Below are positions 44,479 to 55,872 of a stretch of 64,000 nucleotides of DNA, piece after piece. The notes beneath the pieces were generated by a model. That model was not told where the DNA came from. It did no database searches and saw only the letters and a program-made list of their open reading frames with translations. The number at the start of each line of letters is the position of its first letter. Within the stretch, counting starts at the first letter, position 1. The translations under genes and the position numbers were made by a program. This DNA comes from Auricularia sp. M13 (Eukaryota > Basidiomycota > Agaricomycetes > Auriculariales > Auriculariaceae): positions 2,666,001 through 2,730,000 of the forward strand of contig CM073203.1 in the NCBI GenBank assembly GCA_037042915.1, read 5' to 3'.

Positions 44479-46277
44479 TTAGCGTTGCGACATCTTGCCG
44501 AATTTTGCACTGAGCGTTTCGTCCTCCGGCTTTTTGACCCAGTTGAGGAGCGGCTGGATGCGATTTTGCGCCGCCTCGGAAATCTTGTTTGGAATGTTGA
44601 AGCAGCGCAAATCGTTGCTCGCCGTCGTGTGCTTGAGGCCGACTGCAGCGCGAATGGCGTCGATAGTGAAGTGGCCTCCGGCCCAGCGCCAACAGTCTGG
44701 AAACGTCATGTCTACATCGTCACTGAGTCGAAGATAATGCACAATCTACCCAGCAGATACTCACCATGGTAATCCTTCGGAATGTCGTAAGCACTGTTGC
44801 GCAAGCTAGTCCGCCAAGGCTCGACGATCTTCATTGCCTTTTCGACATGGAGATAGCGCTGGAGTCGCTGCGACATGATCTCGGCCGGAGGACCCTTCCA
44901 GGGTGGAACGTCCTTGCTTGTTAGATATGCGGTAAGCGCGCTGTGGAACTCTGGATCTGTATCCAGTTGAAGCTTCGAAAGCGGAGCAGGTGCAGCCGGT
45001 GGTGCAGCAGGAACTTGCTTGTCGCTGGCAGGTCCGGATTTCGAAGCAGTGGTTTCAGGTACATCGCTCTGTGGAACTGGAAGTTAGAATCGCTCAGGTC
45101 ATTGAATCCATAATCGCACCGGAACATAGACAATGTTCAGTTCAAACTCTGAGCCGCCCTGCGTCAGAGGACGCTTAACGACGCGATGCTGGTTCATCGC
45201 AGTCAGGCTGGTCAAGCGCGAGACGTCGCCACCCAGGATCTTGTCCACGGTTCCTAGATCGCGCAACTTGCGCGGCTCATCGTCGTTCTCCGCCGGGGTG
45301 AACGCTTTGAGTCTACCGTTACGTCCTATATATGTGCAGGGAATTAAGTTGCTACGCGCAAAACAAGACACCGGACGTACCCTTGAGCGGCGAAGCAACT
45401 TCGTGCTTCGTCATTGAGGTAAGGACGTCGTCGAGCTTGACATAGTATGTGCTCCCCTCAGCGTCAGGAGCTGCTACCTCGCGGTGCACTCCTTCGGCAA
45501 GCGGTACTATAACCTCCTCCAGCCCTGGGCCCAGATTGTGGATCAAAACCTTCACTGTGGCTTCGTTAATAATGACTGTATTAGATGCAAAAAGTGACTG
45601 ACCATGCTTGGACGCCTTCTCGACGCGAGGTCCTTTCTTTGGAGCACTTTTTGGTGTCGCATCAGGATCGAGCTCAGAACCTGACACATCGGCTTCAACG
45701 ACGGCTTTGGCGGTTGCTTTATTGGCAGGACGCTTTGGCGTAGTTGGCGCGCCGTCGGCGCCTGACACGGTGGCGCCTAGATGCTGTCAACCGGATCTAA
45801 GAAGCGTAGATAAGGCGTACCTTCGTCGCCGCCTGCAAACGTAACTGTCTTGTGCTTCGCAGCACGGCCAGGTGGGTCTGCCGTCAGCTTGCGCGCCATT
45901 ATAGCCTCGTATGCCCTGTATCATATCAATTTCAGTCATTGTACTTATGCGCAATTGCATCAAGCGCACGGCGTGGTTTTGGCGGGTTCCTTAGCAGCAG
46001 CAGCATCCAGCGTGTTCTTGTCCTCGCTGGTAGTCCTCGTCTTGGGAAGCGCTCCTCCTCCGCCGACATAGTATGCCTGGTACTGCGCATCGTCCCGCAG
46101 TGCTGCAGCGTTCGCCACCATGTACTTGACAAGGGGAATAACGTAGGTGGCTTTGCGGCGTGCATTGCCAATACATTCAACCTTGAGTTGAGCGGCAAGG
46201 ACTTCAAGCTTGGCGATGACCAACGCAGTCAGGCTCTGGGTAAGCGACTCTTCCAGCTGCGTCGGTTCGAGGGACAT
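44479..46277 (-). CDS. Unrecognised multi-exon gene inside the 3.3-kb element, with an in-frame stop before a basic tail
   Basis: About seven exons. ATG at 46277 (MSLEPTQLEESLTQSLTALV). Later exons read AYEAIMARKLTADPP, SGADGAPTTPKRPANKATAK (basic), EATVKVLIHNLGPGLEEVIV, RKLRDLGTVDKILGGDVSRL, PPWKGPPAEIMSQRLQRYL and DCWRWAGGHFTIDAIRAAVG. The frame meets TAA at 44481-44479 after KFGKMSQR. Directly after the stop the same frame stays open for about 78 codons to 44242, giving FDEWRKTALEGKSS, then KKRRRRDEDDDDSESD and RRTKRKR: a basic/acidic, nuclear-localisation-like tail. The stop therefore looks like a recent nonsense mutation or a readthrough site. It could be the element's transposase or a passenger. 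I recognise no domain. Confidence 0.55.
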
Positions 46278-47106
46278 GATGGGGTGATGCTAAGATTCGC
46301 GCGGAGAATGTATATTGATCCCGTCTCATCCTCCTCGCAGCACCCTATAGCCGGAATACGCACACATTTGGTGAACATTCACCGGTCCTTCAGTGAGAAT
46401 ACGGTAGTTAGCCACTAGGTATTCAATGCACTATTAGTGTCATACAGCGTTCAAGCGACGAAAATGTGACGTAGCTGCAGCGAACTGCAATGGCAATACA
46501 GCACACGGACAGTGTTGCATCACTATGTCACACCGTATTTTCAGCGTATTACTGCTGGTGTGCACTACAGTGACATCACATAGTCAGCAGATGAACAGCG
46601 AAGAGGCATCGGCACTTCACTGGCAATGCACTGGCACTGCGGTGTGTATGTACCAATCAAACAGCGGCAAGTCTATGTAGATACGCTGTTAGGCACCGGA
46701 GAGTCAGCGAGAGTACACCACACCGCCCTGAAATCGGTAGATAGCCGTTGAAGGTTCGCTGGTCCGCTGCCAGAGATTCACCATCGAATCGACGGTTGCC
46801 CTTTGTACCGCCGCTGAGGATTCGTTAGACGTCTGCCAACATGCCAACGTACTCTCAGTGTATGTATACCGATTAAGCAGCGAGTGGCACTGTAGTCTCA
46901 GTGTATGTATACCCATTAAGCAGTGTACCTGCGATGTCACTCACACAGTTCTGAGGTTCAGAGGTACATACTGAAGGTTTACTGCAAACTGAGTGATAAG
47001 TATCTGACTGCGCTGAGCAAGTATATTTCTGAACAGCCGGAGTTGCGTCACTGTGCGCGCTCAACTCCGGCTTTGGCCTGATATTCAGTGTAGATCGTGC
47101 GAGCGT
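46278..47106. other. Non-coding part of the 3.3-kb element, 5' of its gene
   Basis: Has short AT/GC-mixed repeats such as TATGTATACC followed by ATTAAGCAG (46860 and 46905) and several CACTGCAATG-like words. No gene is supported. Confidence 0.45.
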
Positions 47107-47269
47107 CCTGATGCAACCCATCATCCGGGTGTCACGAAACCTTGCATAAACACTTATTAGGGTCTTAGCAACATAATAGTCATAAGTGGTGAGCTTAGAA
47201 TCAGGAGCCTCGAAGCGTAGGGACAGAGTTAACTCGCCCATGTAACTTCGGCTTCGGCCGGAATCACTG
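47107..47269 (-). repeat. Right inverted arm of the 3.3-kb element
   Basis: Reverse complement of the left arm with scattered mismatches and small indels. Confidence 0.75.
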
Positions 47270-47456
47270 TAGCGGCAGCTGCATTCCTGGCATTTACTAC
47301 TAATGTACTTACCTATGTATCACCATAACCCATATATGTGTTCTGGTACTGTATTCAAGGCTATTAATTGTCTATAGTTCACTTGCAATCAGCTGCTGCA
47401 TGGCAGGGAGCCGCCCTCGTATTGGCACGGACTTATACATCTCACATAGATTTCTA

Positions 47457-50400
47457 TTAAAGACGCCTTGCACGCTTTACATGCTGTACGGAACTGTTCT
47501 CATCTGATAGCTCGTCCAGATATGGGTCGGACTCTGATGACGAGGAAGACACCTCATACTCAGATCCAGAATCAGCATGCAACTCCATCCCAGTCGCACT
47601 CGCCCATTCCTCCTCCAGCTCAGACCCCTCAGAAGAAGTGTCCGATGCCTCGCCATCCCCAAAGTCCAGTGTCCGACCCGTTGAAGCGTAGACGATGTGA
47701 TCGGGAATAGCGAAGTGAAGATGAAATAGCGGCTCGTCATCGTTGGCATTGTCCGCTGCTGCCGAAAAATCGGGCTGTTCCTCAGAAGTATCGGAAAGTG
47801 TCGTCACAGTCGATGGAGCAGTCACAGCAGCGGCGATGAGAGCAGAAGAAGAGCTGCCCGAAGTGAGATGAGAGGACTCAGAAATAAGTCGAGCATCAGC
47901 ATGCATGCGGCGGCGCGGCTGCGGTGCCGAGGAGGAGGATGAGATAGCGGCGGTGGGAGTGGGTTGCACATCCCCGGTGAAAGTAGAAACAAGGTCCCGG
48001 GCCTTGTTGTACGCTGCAAGTCCCTGTCGAACCTTGCTCGCAAGAGCCGCAGGTGCGGCACGCTTTGCAGTGCCCGCATTTTGCGCAAGGAAACGTGCCC
48101 GCTCGCGACCCCTGATGATGCGCGCAACCAAATCCTTTTTTCCCTCTCGGGGAAAAGCCACAGGGTCAGCATGGCAGGCACCAATGACGATCCTAACCGT
48201 GTGGCATAGACATCAGCAGCGAGAGAGCCACCTGGCTGGAAACGCACCTTTTGCCATCCTTGACAAAGACGCCATTTCCGAACCACTCCATTGGCCCAAC
48301 TACGACTTGCTTCGTGGTCCGGACTACAGTCTCAAACGACGCAGCCCTCATCTCCGATTCAGTCAACATCCTGCAATGCAGCTTAATAATTTATAACTAA
48401 GTCGTCAGAACTAACTCACCGCAGCTTGCGCCGTTCAAGGTCGACCCGCCGAGGTGGTACACCCGTCCAGACTACACCACGCACATATCGAACCTTGGGA
48501 ACAGCAGGTGCCTCGACTGCTGAAGACTGTGTGGAAGCATTGGATGTTGCAGCTGCGTCTGGCACAGGCACCGCTGTCATAAAGGGAGCCACTTCGTCTA
48601 ACCCCTCGCCCTCTGACTCAGAGCTGAGTCCTGGAGAAGGTGCACGAGCCTTTGCCTTCCCAGTTGCCGGGCGCTTCGAAGGCTCGGTCTGGATGCGAAA
48701 AGCATAGTGGTCCATTCGACCACCTTTACCGTTCTCGCCCTCGGGTAAAGCGGGAAGATACTCATTGGGATGGAGATATGTTGGAGCATCAAGTAATCCT
48801 GTCTACAATTTAGCACTGACGACATTTTGAGCAGCATCGACACGTGCCTGCGTCGATGAACATAGCCTGAAGTGGACCGTAGTTGGTTCGAGAGGGCTTT
48901 ATGCCTGTCTTCGCAAAAAGCTCAGGCCCGAAAATCATCTCACCCAGGTGAATGTCTTTCTTGAAAGCAACCGCCATGAGAAACGGCTCGAAGACATCAT
49001 AACGAACTGGGGAGTCGGCGGCAACATCCTCCTGAAATACATGAGATGCAATGAACTAAAGCGGTGCATTTGCACGGACCTTGTAGAGTGTCTGCAATCT
49101 CTTCATGCGCTTCGTAACCATAGCTGTCCTCTTCGCAAACACGTGGAAGCAACCCTGCCCACAGCGGACGCGATGGTCAAGTGAGGGCGCAAGAATCGTG
49201 CCATCGTGCAAGGCAGTCTGCATGAAACGTTCGAATATCTTCCAGCCATCATGTAGAAAGGCATAGTATGCCTCAACGAGGCGCGCTGTGCGGGAGGGCG
49301 AGTCAAAGACCTCGGCTTCCGTAAGATACGGGGACAGGCCTATGCACAGAGTTATGAATATTGAATGAGATTGTATAATGAAGAAGTGCGCACCGGCGAT
49401 GTAGAACAGCTCGCAGACAGTATAAACTCCCACTCCAGGGAAAGTCTTCTCGTGCTTTCTTAGAACCAGTATGGCAAGATCGGTGCGCTTTGAGCGCCGG
49501 CGGCGGAGGATGATCCACCTCGCAAGTGAGTCTTCGAATGCGAGTGAGAGCGGTAGACGCCCAGTGAAGTCAGCGGGAAGCGCAGCCTCTATCCCCTCAC
49601 GCGTTGTGGGAATATCGCAAGGAAAGGGTAAAGTCGGCGGAGGGTCACGCTTTTTCATCTCATCCATTGAGGAGTACCAGTGCGGCTGTGTCCATGTGAG
49701 AACGCGAATGTAGCTGGACTGGACAAGAAACAATATACCTCGCAGACAAGGTCCGCCGAAACAAATGCAATAACAAAGGAAGAAAACTCGAGTGCAATGG
49801 CAATTTTAAATTGACGGGCGTCCTGCGCATACTGAGCACGTGGTTCTTGCGTATAGCACCTGTGCTGACCTTGATAGCGGGTATATCACGTACGGATGAT
49901 TCCCAAGTCTCTCGCCTGTACACCTGCACGGAGGTGTGATTAATCAGGCGAACCTAGACAGGATATATTCAGTTGACAAAACTCGGTATCCGTTTCGAAG
50001 TTGACGTACCGCGAGGATCTTGGAGCCGAAGTTCAGTACAATTGATCGTGCAGTATAACTGACACCATGCAGTACAAGACTGGCAAGATCAGAAAGACCA
50101 GTAGGCCAGACACAGCTGCGTCCAGACTTCGCACTGGAGCCCCGAGTGAGATCGGAGTTCACAGGCAGGAGGTACGCCTGGTGGTTCAGAATTCTACGAC
50201 GACGTTCCCGAGCTTCTGGGGAGAGCGTGGCCTCATCAACCTCAATCTCGGCCTCAGCCTCGACCTCCTTAAGCGTAGGATCAACCCATATATTGAGGAG
50301 CTGCATGGCACCCGAACCAAACTCAAGACCAAGCCGAAGAAGTAGCAGATATGCGAGCATGAATGACAGGAGCATCAGCTCGCGTGCTTCAGGCATTCTG

Positions 50401-50965
50401 GTGAGAATGGAGCGCAAGTAAGCGGATAGAGTGTACAAGCACTGTCCAAGCGTGAGGTTCAATACGGAGCATGCACGAGAAAACAAGATCTGCGCACAGT
50501 GACGGAGTACGGATGCCTGGAGAAGGCTGAACACAAGCAATTTCGGCGCTGGCGGCTTACTCTGTGATAAAAAGAACACGCTATCTCAGCAAGATAGTCT
50601 CCCATTTCTGCACGGAGTCACACACCAAATGATATAAACCGGCTTGCAGAGAGGTAGGACCAGTCGTGCACGAAGATCAAGCCAGTCAGTGCGATGATTG
50701 GTAAAGCCGGCCGAGCCAGCTGCAATGTGGTAAGTACCAATTGCAGGGTACGAAAAATAACAGACATGCGCACCGTATACTATGCAGACCGTCGACTGGA
50801 GCAGCAGGTCGGTCTGGGCAGGCAAGACGAACACGCGGCAAACACGACCATCGGGCAACGTGTCGCTACGACATTGCGGCGCTTAAGGTGACCTTCTATT
50901 AGCGCCCACCAAGCGCGTACCAGTTCAAACTGTAAGAGACGAAGTTCCACCTTGAGTGCACTCAT
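47457..50965 (-). CDS. Large unrecognised multi-exon gene, acidic Ser-rich C-terminus
   Basis: The best-supported part runs from about 49739 to the stop at 47457. Exons read SSYIRVLTWTQPHWYSSMDE, CDIPTTREGIEAALPADF, LARWIILRRRRSKRTDLAIL, YLTEAEVFDSPSRTARLVEA, ILAPSLDHRVRCGQGCFHVF, PVRYDVFEPFLMAVAFKKDI, then a Ser/Pro-rich segment, WTGVPPRRVDLERRKLR, VVVGPMEWFGNGVFVKDGKR and IVIGACHADPVAFPREGKK. The last exon is acidic and Ser-rich and ends HVKRARRL. Splice signals of about 50-nt introns join these in frame. Upstream, 49944-50579 (AYLRSILTRMPEARELML, GLEFGSGAMQLLNIWVD) is probably the same gene, and the ATG at 50965 (MSALKVELRLLQFEL) is a possible start, but the exons between 50580 and 50965 are unclear. 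It lies beside the KDZ gene and the TIR element, all on the same strand. No known domain was recognised. Confidence 0.5.
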
Positions 50966-51084
50966 ATTTTAACATTGAATATCTTGAATTATATCAGGGG
51001 CGCATTGTAACTTCTGCGGCAAACCTATGAACGGGCGTTGTACTGCGGTGAACGCCGGCGGTGAACCGGCGGTGTACAGTGTAC

Positions 51085-51393
51085 GGTCCACCGGCGGGTA
51101 TACAACTCCATGTTGCCCTTAACCATTACTTGCACCGCATTCATGCGGTAGACTCACCTCTATGTTTGCAGTGCGGTGAACCCGAAACCGTGGACCACTT
51201 CCTCCTCCGTTGCTCTCGATTCCGTGCTCCCCGTCAGGCGCTCCGTAGTCAGCTCAAAGGTCAGATTCTCTCTGCTAGGTCTTTGCTGGGCTCGCGCAAG
51301 AACCTGAGCGCTCTGATGACATACATTGACCACACAGGCCGTTTTGAGATCCGCACTCCCTACCCAACCCAATCATCCTCCTCTCAGTCATGA
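51085..51393 (+). pseudogene. Non-LTR retrotransposon 3' end (zinc-binding RT C-terminus) fragment
   Basis: LHVALNHYLHRIHAVDSPLC followed by CGEPETVDHFLLRCSRF is the CCHC-type end of LINE polyproteins (CxxCG-ETVxHFLLxC). No RT domain lies upstream, so this is a 5'-truncated copy. It ends at 51393. Confidence 0.75.
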
Positions 51394-52730
51394 TTTCGTT
51401 TCTATTTTATTCTCAGTCTCTTTCCTCTCCCTATGCCTAGAATGCCGCAGCACGACCAGCGCGAGCAGACCCATATCCTTCTACCCATGCTTAATCCCTA
51501 TCATATTACCCCACTCATTCATACCTTACCCATCATCGAACGCGCCTTCTTGCTCTTGGACTATGTTACCAGCATAGTTTAGCACCTGAATATGTCTTTC
51601 GAAGTAGTTTCATAGGTTATATGTACCTCAACAGCTACTTTAAAAATGGAATGCATCATCATCATCATCATCATCATCAATGTCCTTCAAGTTGATGTTC
51701 GGCCTGGGTGAAGTCATCTTCGTCGCTGTTCTCAGATGAAGGCGCATACGCTCGTAACTCGTTGCATGTGATGCCGTTTTGGACGATTCGGGAACGACCC
51801 TATCTCCTTCGCAGACGTTGACGTTCGAAGGAACGACCCAACTCGGCGGGCGGGATGCACACACAGCACATTCCATTCAAGCAACTCTAACGAAATTCAA
51901 GCCGATGTTTATGTACAGTTCCAAAGAAGTGGAGAAGCTGGAAGTGATACTACAATAGCTCGGACTGCCAGGTGGCTGTCTCAGATGGCGAGCTGGACCA
52001 ATACAGCATTGCAGACGTGAACCTGGAGCATAGAAGTAACCCGCCAGGACTACATAGATGAGCGTCCGCCAGTGACAGGTTGGGAATCGGAATCGGAAGG
52101 CGCATAGACGAACGCGAAGTCTTTCCCAATAGGGATAGCGAGGGCACAAGTATCGAGCTCACAGACGCATGTTGAGTCTGGCCGCGTGCAGCCTCGATTA
52201 CTGTAAGTTGACAACTTCGGATTCGCGAAGGCAGGCGCGGCGAATTTTCAACACAGTCGAATCGTCGCCCAGAGAGATCATCGAGCAGCAAATGGCCTTC
52301 AGATGCGACTGAGGGGCAGAAAGCGCGGGGAGGAGCCTGGAGGACTGTCCCGCCGAGTGCAGTATTACTAAGTACTACATGCCAGAGTCCTAGTCGTTCG
52401 AAACTGAATTACGGGTAACAGCGCGAGAGATGGAGGACCGGCGAGCGCAGATCGGTTATCAGTTATCCCCTTTTCAGCGCGTCGTGTCGGTCGAAAGGAC
52501 GAGAAAGGGACAGTGAACAGATTGAAGCGGGCTGGGCGTGGGGGTATGGCAAAACACTAAGCCACGGGGACGCGCCGTCCTCCAAGCAAGCCTGAGCGCA
52601 GCAGATCAGAAAGTCGGACGTCGGTGCGTGAGGTGAGCGGGGGACGCGCATTCCGACTCCGCCTTCCGCCCCTTCCTCCGCGTTCCACCGCTGCTGTGCT
52701 CTTCAGCTTCTTCCTGCAGTGATACACAAC
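51394..52730. other. Intergenic block duplicated at 60.4-61.3 kb, with an ATC microsatellite
   Basis: 51656-51680 is an (ATC)n tract. From about 51700 to 52780 the sequence parallels 60355-61370 (shared CTCGGCGGGCGGGATGCACA near 51845 and 60433, and GCAGTATTACTAAGTACTAC near 52359 and 60948). No gene is supported until the pseudogene at 52731. Confidence 0.6.
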
Positions 52731-53161
52731 ATGTCTTCGCAACTTTTGTCCGTATTGCTCTAAATATTTCGCCCACATTACGAAGGCGAATCTGGGGCTC
52801 AACGTGAGCAACGTCGGGGAGGAAGTGCTCATCCATTGGATACGCAAGTACGGCTTCCCGTGAGTGACCGTCCCCCATCCTCCATTTTTTGCGCTGGAAC
52901 CCCTGCCTTTTTTCAGTAGCGCTCAGCGTCCCTTCGTCTGCATCGGAAACGACGGCGATTTCTACCTGTGCGCGATGTTCAACATCCGCGCGTTGCCGGA
53001 CTGCGCGACGCGCGCGGGATCCGGGCGAGCAGATCGTGCGGGCTGCTAGGGAACCGATGTTAGTCACTGGGGAACTCAGCGAGCCGTCGTTAATGTGGTA
53101 CCGCTTTCCCATGGGATGGGCTGAATATGAGTCGGGCACGGACTCCGATTCAGAGGGATGA
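52731..53161 (+). pseudogene. Family P member P4, decayed copy
   Basis: Exon 1 (ATG at 52731, 17 nt, GTCCGT donor) matches P6. Exon 2 has lost its first two thirds (no PLDDPPPREN or PCYALAWKC) and keeps only KANLGLNVSNVGEEV to KYGFP. Exon 3 (IGNDGDFYLCAMFN) frameshifts at the DDPL block. The ending MWYRFPMGWAEYESG is in another frame. Flanks are copies of those at P6, so the decay followed the segmental duplication. Confidence 0.75.
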
Positions 53162-53911
53162 TGTTCTATCTTCCATCCCTATGCGACTCCGTCCACAGCG
53201 TGCTGATAGACGGATATCGTAGAGGGCATGATTAAAGCAATAACCTGTAGCTGAGGTGCTAGGCTTTCGGTATTACTGCAGCTGTCCGAATACGAATATG
53301 AGTAAAGACGGTCTTCAGGTGCAACTGGCGGCTTACATTGCTCTCACGCGTTTACCGAGCACCTCTGATTTTGTATTTGCTTTTGCCCGACCCTGCGGCA
53401 ACACTCACTCAGCGACACAGTCGCGGTCGGTGACTCTGTGGCTCAACGACTCAGCAAACAACGCAGCGAAACATTGGGCTGCCTGAGACCTATTGCCACT
53501 GCCCTTCAGCATGGTTGGATTTATTCTCCTCTCGGGCAGAGAAAGCGCCGTACTGAAGCGTACTGAACGAAACAATCGGACTTGCCTCATTCTCCATCTC
53601 CTCTGAGCTCATATGTATATGGCCGTTCGGACAGCGGCTCCCGCAATCTTCCGCATGCGACGTTGAAACGTGCAAGTTGCAATAAAGGTCGTAAATTAGG
53701 AGGGCGAACCCGACGAGGTGGTCCGATTCAGAACTCCGGATCCCTACCGTAGAACGATTCGCATTCCACATAACCAAGGAAACTACATCGTAGACAAGCA
53801 TAGGCTCAGAGAAGGCTTCGTTGCGAAGATGATACTATCCATAGTAGGAATCAGTGTGACGGTAAACAGAGCAAGCCCACAGTACGCACGGTGTGCAACT
53901 CTACCAAGGGT
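53162..53911. other. Intergenic region
   Basis: No supported gene or repeat. It is flanked by the decayed family P copy and the 3' end of the nuclease-like gene. Confidence 0.45.
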
Positions 53912-55243
53912 TCAACCGAAGAACTGCTGATTGCGACGGCGCTCCTGCTTCATAGCGAAATCCTCCAGGTATTCAGCCAGGAACTGCTTGTACTTGTTTG
54001 ACAGTGGTGTGCCCAGGCGCAAAGCGCCAGACCACTGCGTGCTAGTAGTTGCAGCAACACCGACAAAGAATTCTTGAGGGTCCTTAGTCTCGAAGAAAGG
54101 CGTCGAGTAAATCTCCTCGAAGAGTCGGCCTACGGCTTGGTCGGAGAACAAGGGAAGAGTACGGTCCTCGTAGTTGGGCTCGGGGTCGTCTGTAGGTGGA
54201 GCTGCGCGCTTGTTCTCCCTGTCCACGGCACGCGTCTCGCGATCCTCCGCAAGCTTCTTGCGCGCTTGTTCCTGCTTCGCGACCTCTTCGTCGCGCGCCT
54301 CGCGCTCTCGTTCCTGAAGCGTCTTCTTCGCCTTGGCGGCGTGGTTGGGGTTCGAGTACATCAGCTTTTGCACCTCCTGGCTAGGTGGTATGATTCCTGC
54401 GTCCTCCATCTCGATCTTGCGTCGAATGAGTTCATCGGGTTTGAAGCACTCGTTGTCGTCGAAGAATTCCGCAGCATCGCTCCTCATGAAGCGGCGACAG
54501 GACCACAAGTCGTAGGAAGCGGCAACGAGAATGACGACCTGCTGTGAGGCGAAGCGCCACGAGCAGAATTGGCATGTGCCCTGCTGATCGGCTTGCATCT
54601 GACCATCGGTCATCTGGGTTTGCAACGACCGCACGTAGGCCTGCAGAGTCTTGGGGTGTCGAGTCGCCGGCTTCTTGATCTCGAAAAGAATCGGCGCCGA
54701 CATTTCATCGACCCAGAGGCATCGCGGGGGCAGCTTAGCGATTATCGGATGGTCGCCAGCCGCGACATGACCGATGAACGTGTGCAGAGACATGCGTCGT
54801 AGCAGCGAGTCAATAGATCGAAAGAATTTGAGGAGACGCGGTAGGACGATTGGCTGAGAGATCGCAAAGTCGACGTAGACACTACGCGCGGTACCATCCG
54901 CCTCAGTGTGGCCCGAGTTGTTGGGATCGGATGGAAGAATGGGCAGCTCAACAGCAGACACCCACATAGGGAACTGCGGAGAGACCATGAGGTCCGTGCG
55001 GCCGGACATTGCTACGAGTTGCGCAACCTCCGTATTCCACAGAGGATACGAAAAGTGCTCGAGATGGCGAGGATCCATATAGGTAGAATCGCTTATAGCA
55101 AGTGCGAGCAGTCGGTGAATCCGTTCCACCTCGTCCCAGGCTACGCTGTAAGAGCTGCCCATGGTCTGCAGGTGGGAGATGCAGAAATATCCAATCGGCA
55201 CCGATCGATTGACCGATCGACCACCACCGGCATTCGCCTTCAT
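53912..55243 (-). CDS. Unrecognised protein with PD-(D/E)XK nuclease-like signature
   Basis: A single open frame of 443 residues. The middle part has SVYVDFAISQP, later APILFEIKKPATRHPKTLQ, then a helix with Gln (QMQADQQGTCQFCSWRF) and a hydrophobic strand QQVVILVAASYDLW. The D...ExK order fits the PD-(D/E)XK fold seen in fungal uncharacterised proteins; the catalytic assignment is inference. Residues about 295-345 are a charged coiled-coil-like stretch (KTLQEREREARDEEVAKQEQ). The start (55243) leaves 43 bp to the divergent ATG of P5. A later ATG at 55162 is possible, but the decayed paralogue at 62 kb conserves the codons before it (FxISHLxT), favouring the longer form. No signal peptide. 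Confidence 0.65.
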   Translation of the reverse strand: MKANAGGGRSVNRSVPIGYFCISHLQTMGSSYSVAWDEVERIHRLLALAISDSTYMDPRHLEHFSYPLWNTEVAQLVAMSGRTDLMVSPQFPMWVSAVELPILPSDPNNSGHTEADGTARSVYVDFAISQPIVLPRLLKFFRSIDSLLRRMSLHTFIGHVAAGDHPIIAKLPPRCLWVDEMSAPILFEIKKPATRHPKTLQAYVRSLQTQMTDGQMQADQQGTCQFCSWRFASQQVVILVAASYDLWSCRRFMRSDAAEFFDDNECFKPDELIRRKIEMEDAGIIPPSQEVQKLMYSNPNHAAKAKKTLQEREREARDEEVAKQEQARKKLAEDRETRAVDRENKRAAPPTDDPEPNYEDRTLPLFSDQAVGRLFEEIYSTPFFETKDPQEFFVGVAATTSTQWSGALRLGTPLSNKYKQFLAEYLEDFAMKQERRRNQQFFG

Positions 55244-55286
55244 CGGAGTCTCAACTGTTGTCTCCCTCTTGACTCAATCGGTCACA

Positions 55287-55872
55287 ATGTCCAACCAACC
55301 TCTGTCAGTCCAGCGTCAGAAATGCTGTTACAGTATCTAGATGCTGACTCGTGGTTTAGCTTTCCAAACACCAGGCCTTTGGATGACCCACCACCGCGCG
55401 AGAACAGTATACACGACTCTGGTCATCGAACGCCATGCTACGCGCTAGCCTGGGTCTGTCCGGCCCCAAAATTCGCCACGCGTATCAAGCAAGAGGATTC
55501 AGGTCTCACCGTGCGCAATATCCGGGAGCAAGCTGTCTTAAGGTGGATCAAGAAATACGGTTTCCCGTGAGTCGCGCCGCAACACAAGTCTCCGTTGTCC
55601 GTGCTGACCAAGTCATCTCCAGTAATGCTCAACAACCGAGGATTCGCCACGGATATGATGGAAAATACTATATAATTGCCATGGTCAATGGACGGGAGTT
55701 TCCTGACTACGCGACACGCGCGCAGAATCCGCTCGACCCGCTCATTATAGCTGCTAAGGATGTCTTTTTCGTCACCGACGACCTTCAACCTACCTTCAGG
55801 TGGTACCGCCTTCCGCTATATTGGACTGAATGCGACGCCGATCTGGAAGACTGGGGAGAGAACTCCAAGTAG
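55287..55872 (+). CDS. Family P member P5, divergently paired with the nuclease-like gene
   Basis: Exons are 55287-55303, 55360-55566 and 55623-55872, giving 157 residues. Reading through intron 1 hits a stop, which proves the intron is needed. Blocks: FPNTRPLDDPPPREN, PCYALAWVCPAPKFATRIKQ, then RHGYDGKYYIIAMVNGREF, PDYATRAQNPLDPLIIAA and DLQPTFRWYRLPLYW. Together with P6 it forms a subgroup in which KDVFFVTDD replaces the RQILFVTDE type. Only 43 bp separate its ATG from that of the minus-strand neighbour. Confidence 0.75.

Larger units (their letters stand above)
43939..47269. mobile_element. 3.3-kb inverted-repeat DNA element carrying an unrecognised gene
   Basis: The outer ends CAGTGACCTCCGGCCG (43939) and CGGCCGGAATCACTG (47269) start inverted arms of about 170-190 bp containing GAAGCCGAAGTTACATGGG and CCCTACGCTTCGAGGCTCCTG. 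The CAGTG start fits hAT-like ends. The palindrome GCAGCTGC lies outside both ends, leaving the target duplication ambiguous. The only gene inside is on the minus strand (44479-46277). Confidence 0.7.

Noticed and set aside
43930-47280. GCAGCTGC as an 8-bp target duplication of the 3.3-kb element
   Set aside because: The word is palindromic and two extra bases sit between it and the right end, so it cannot be told apart from an extension of the inverted arms.
47457-50965. TET/JBP dioxygenase linked to the KDZ gene
   Set aside because: Such linkage is known in Agaricomycetes, but I could not find the HxD...H dioxygenase motif in any exon.
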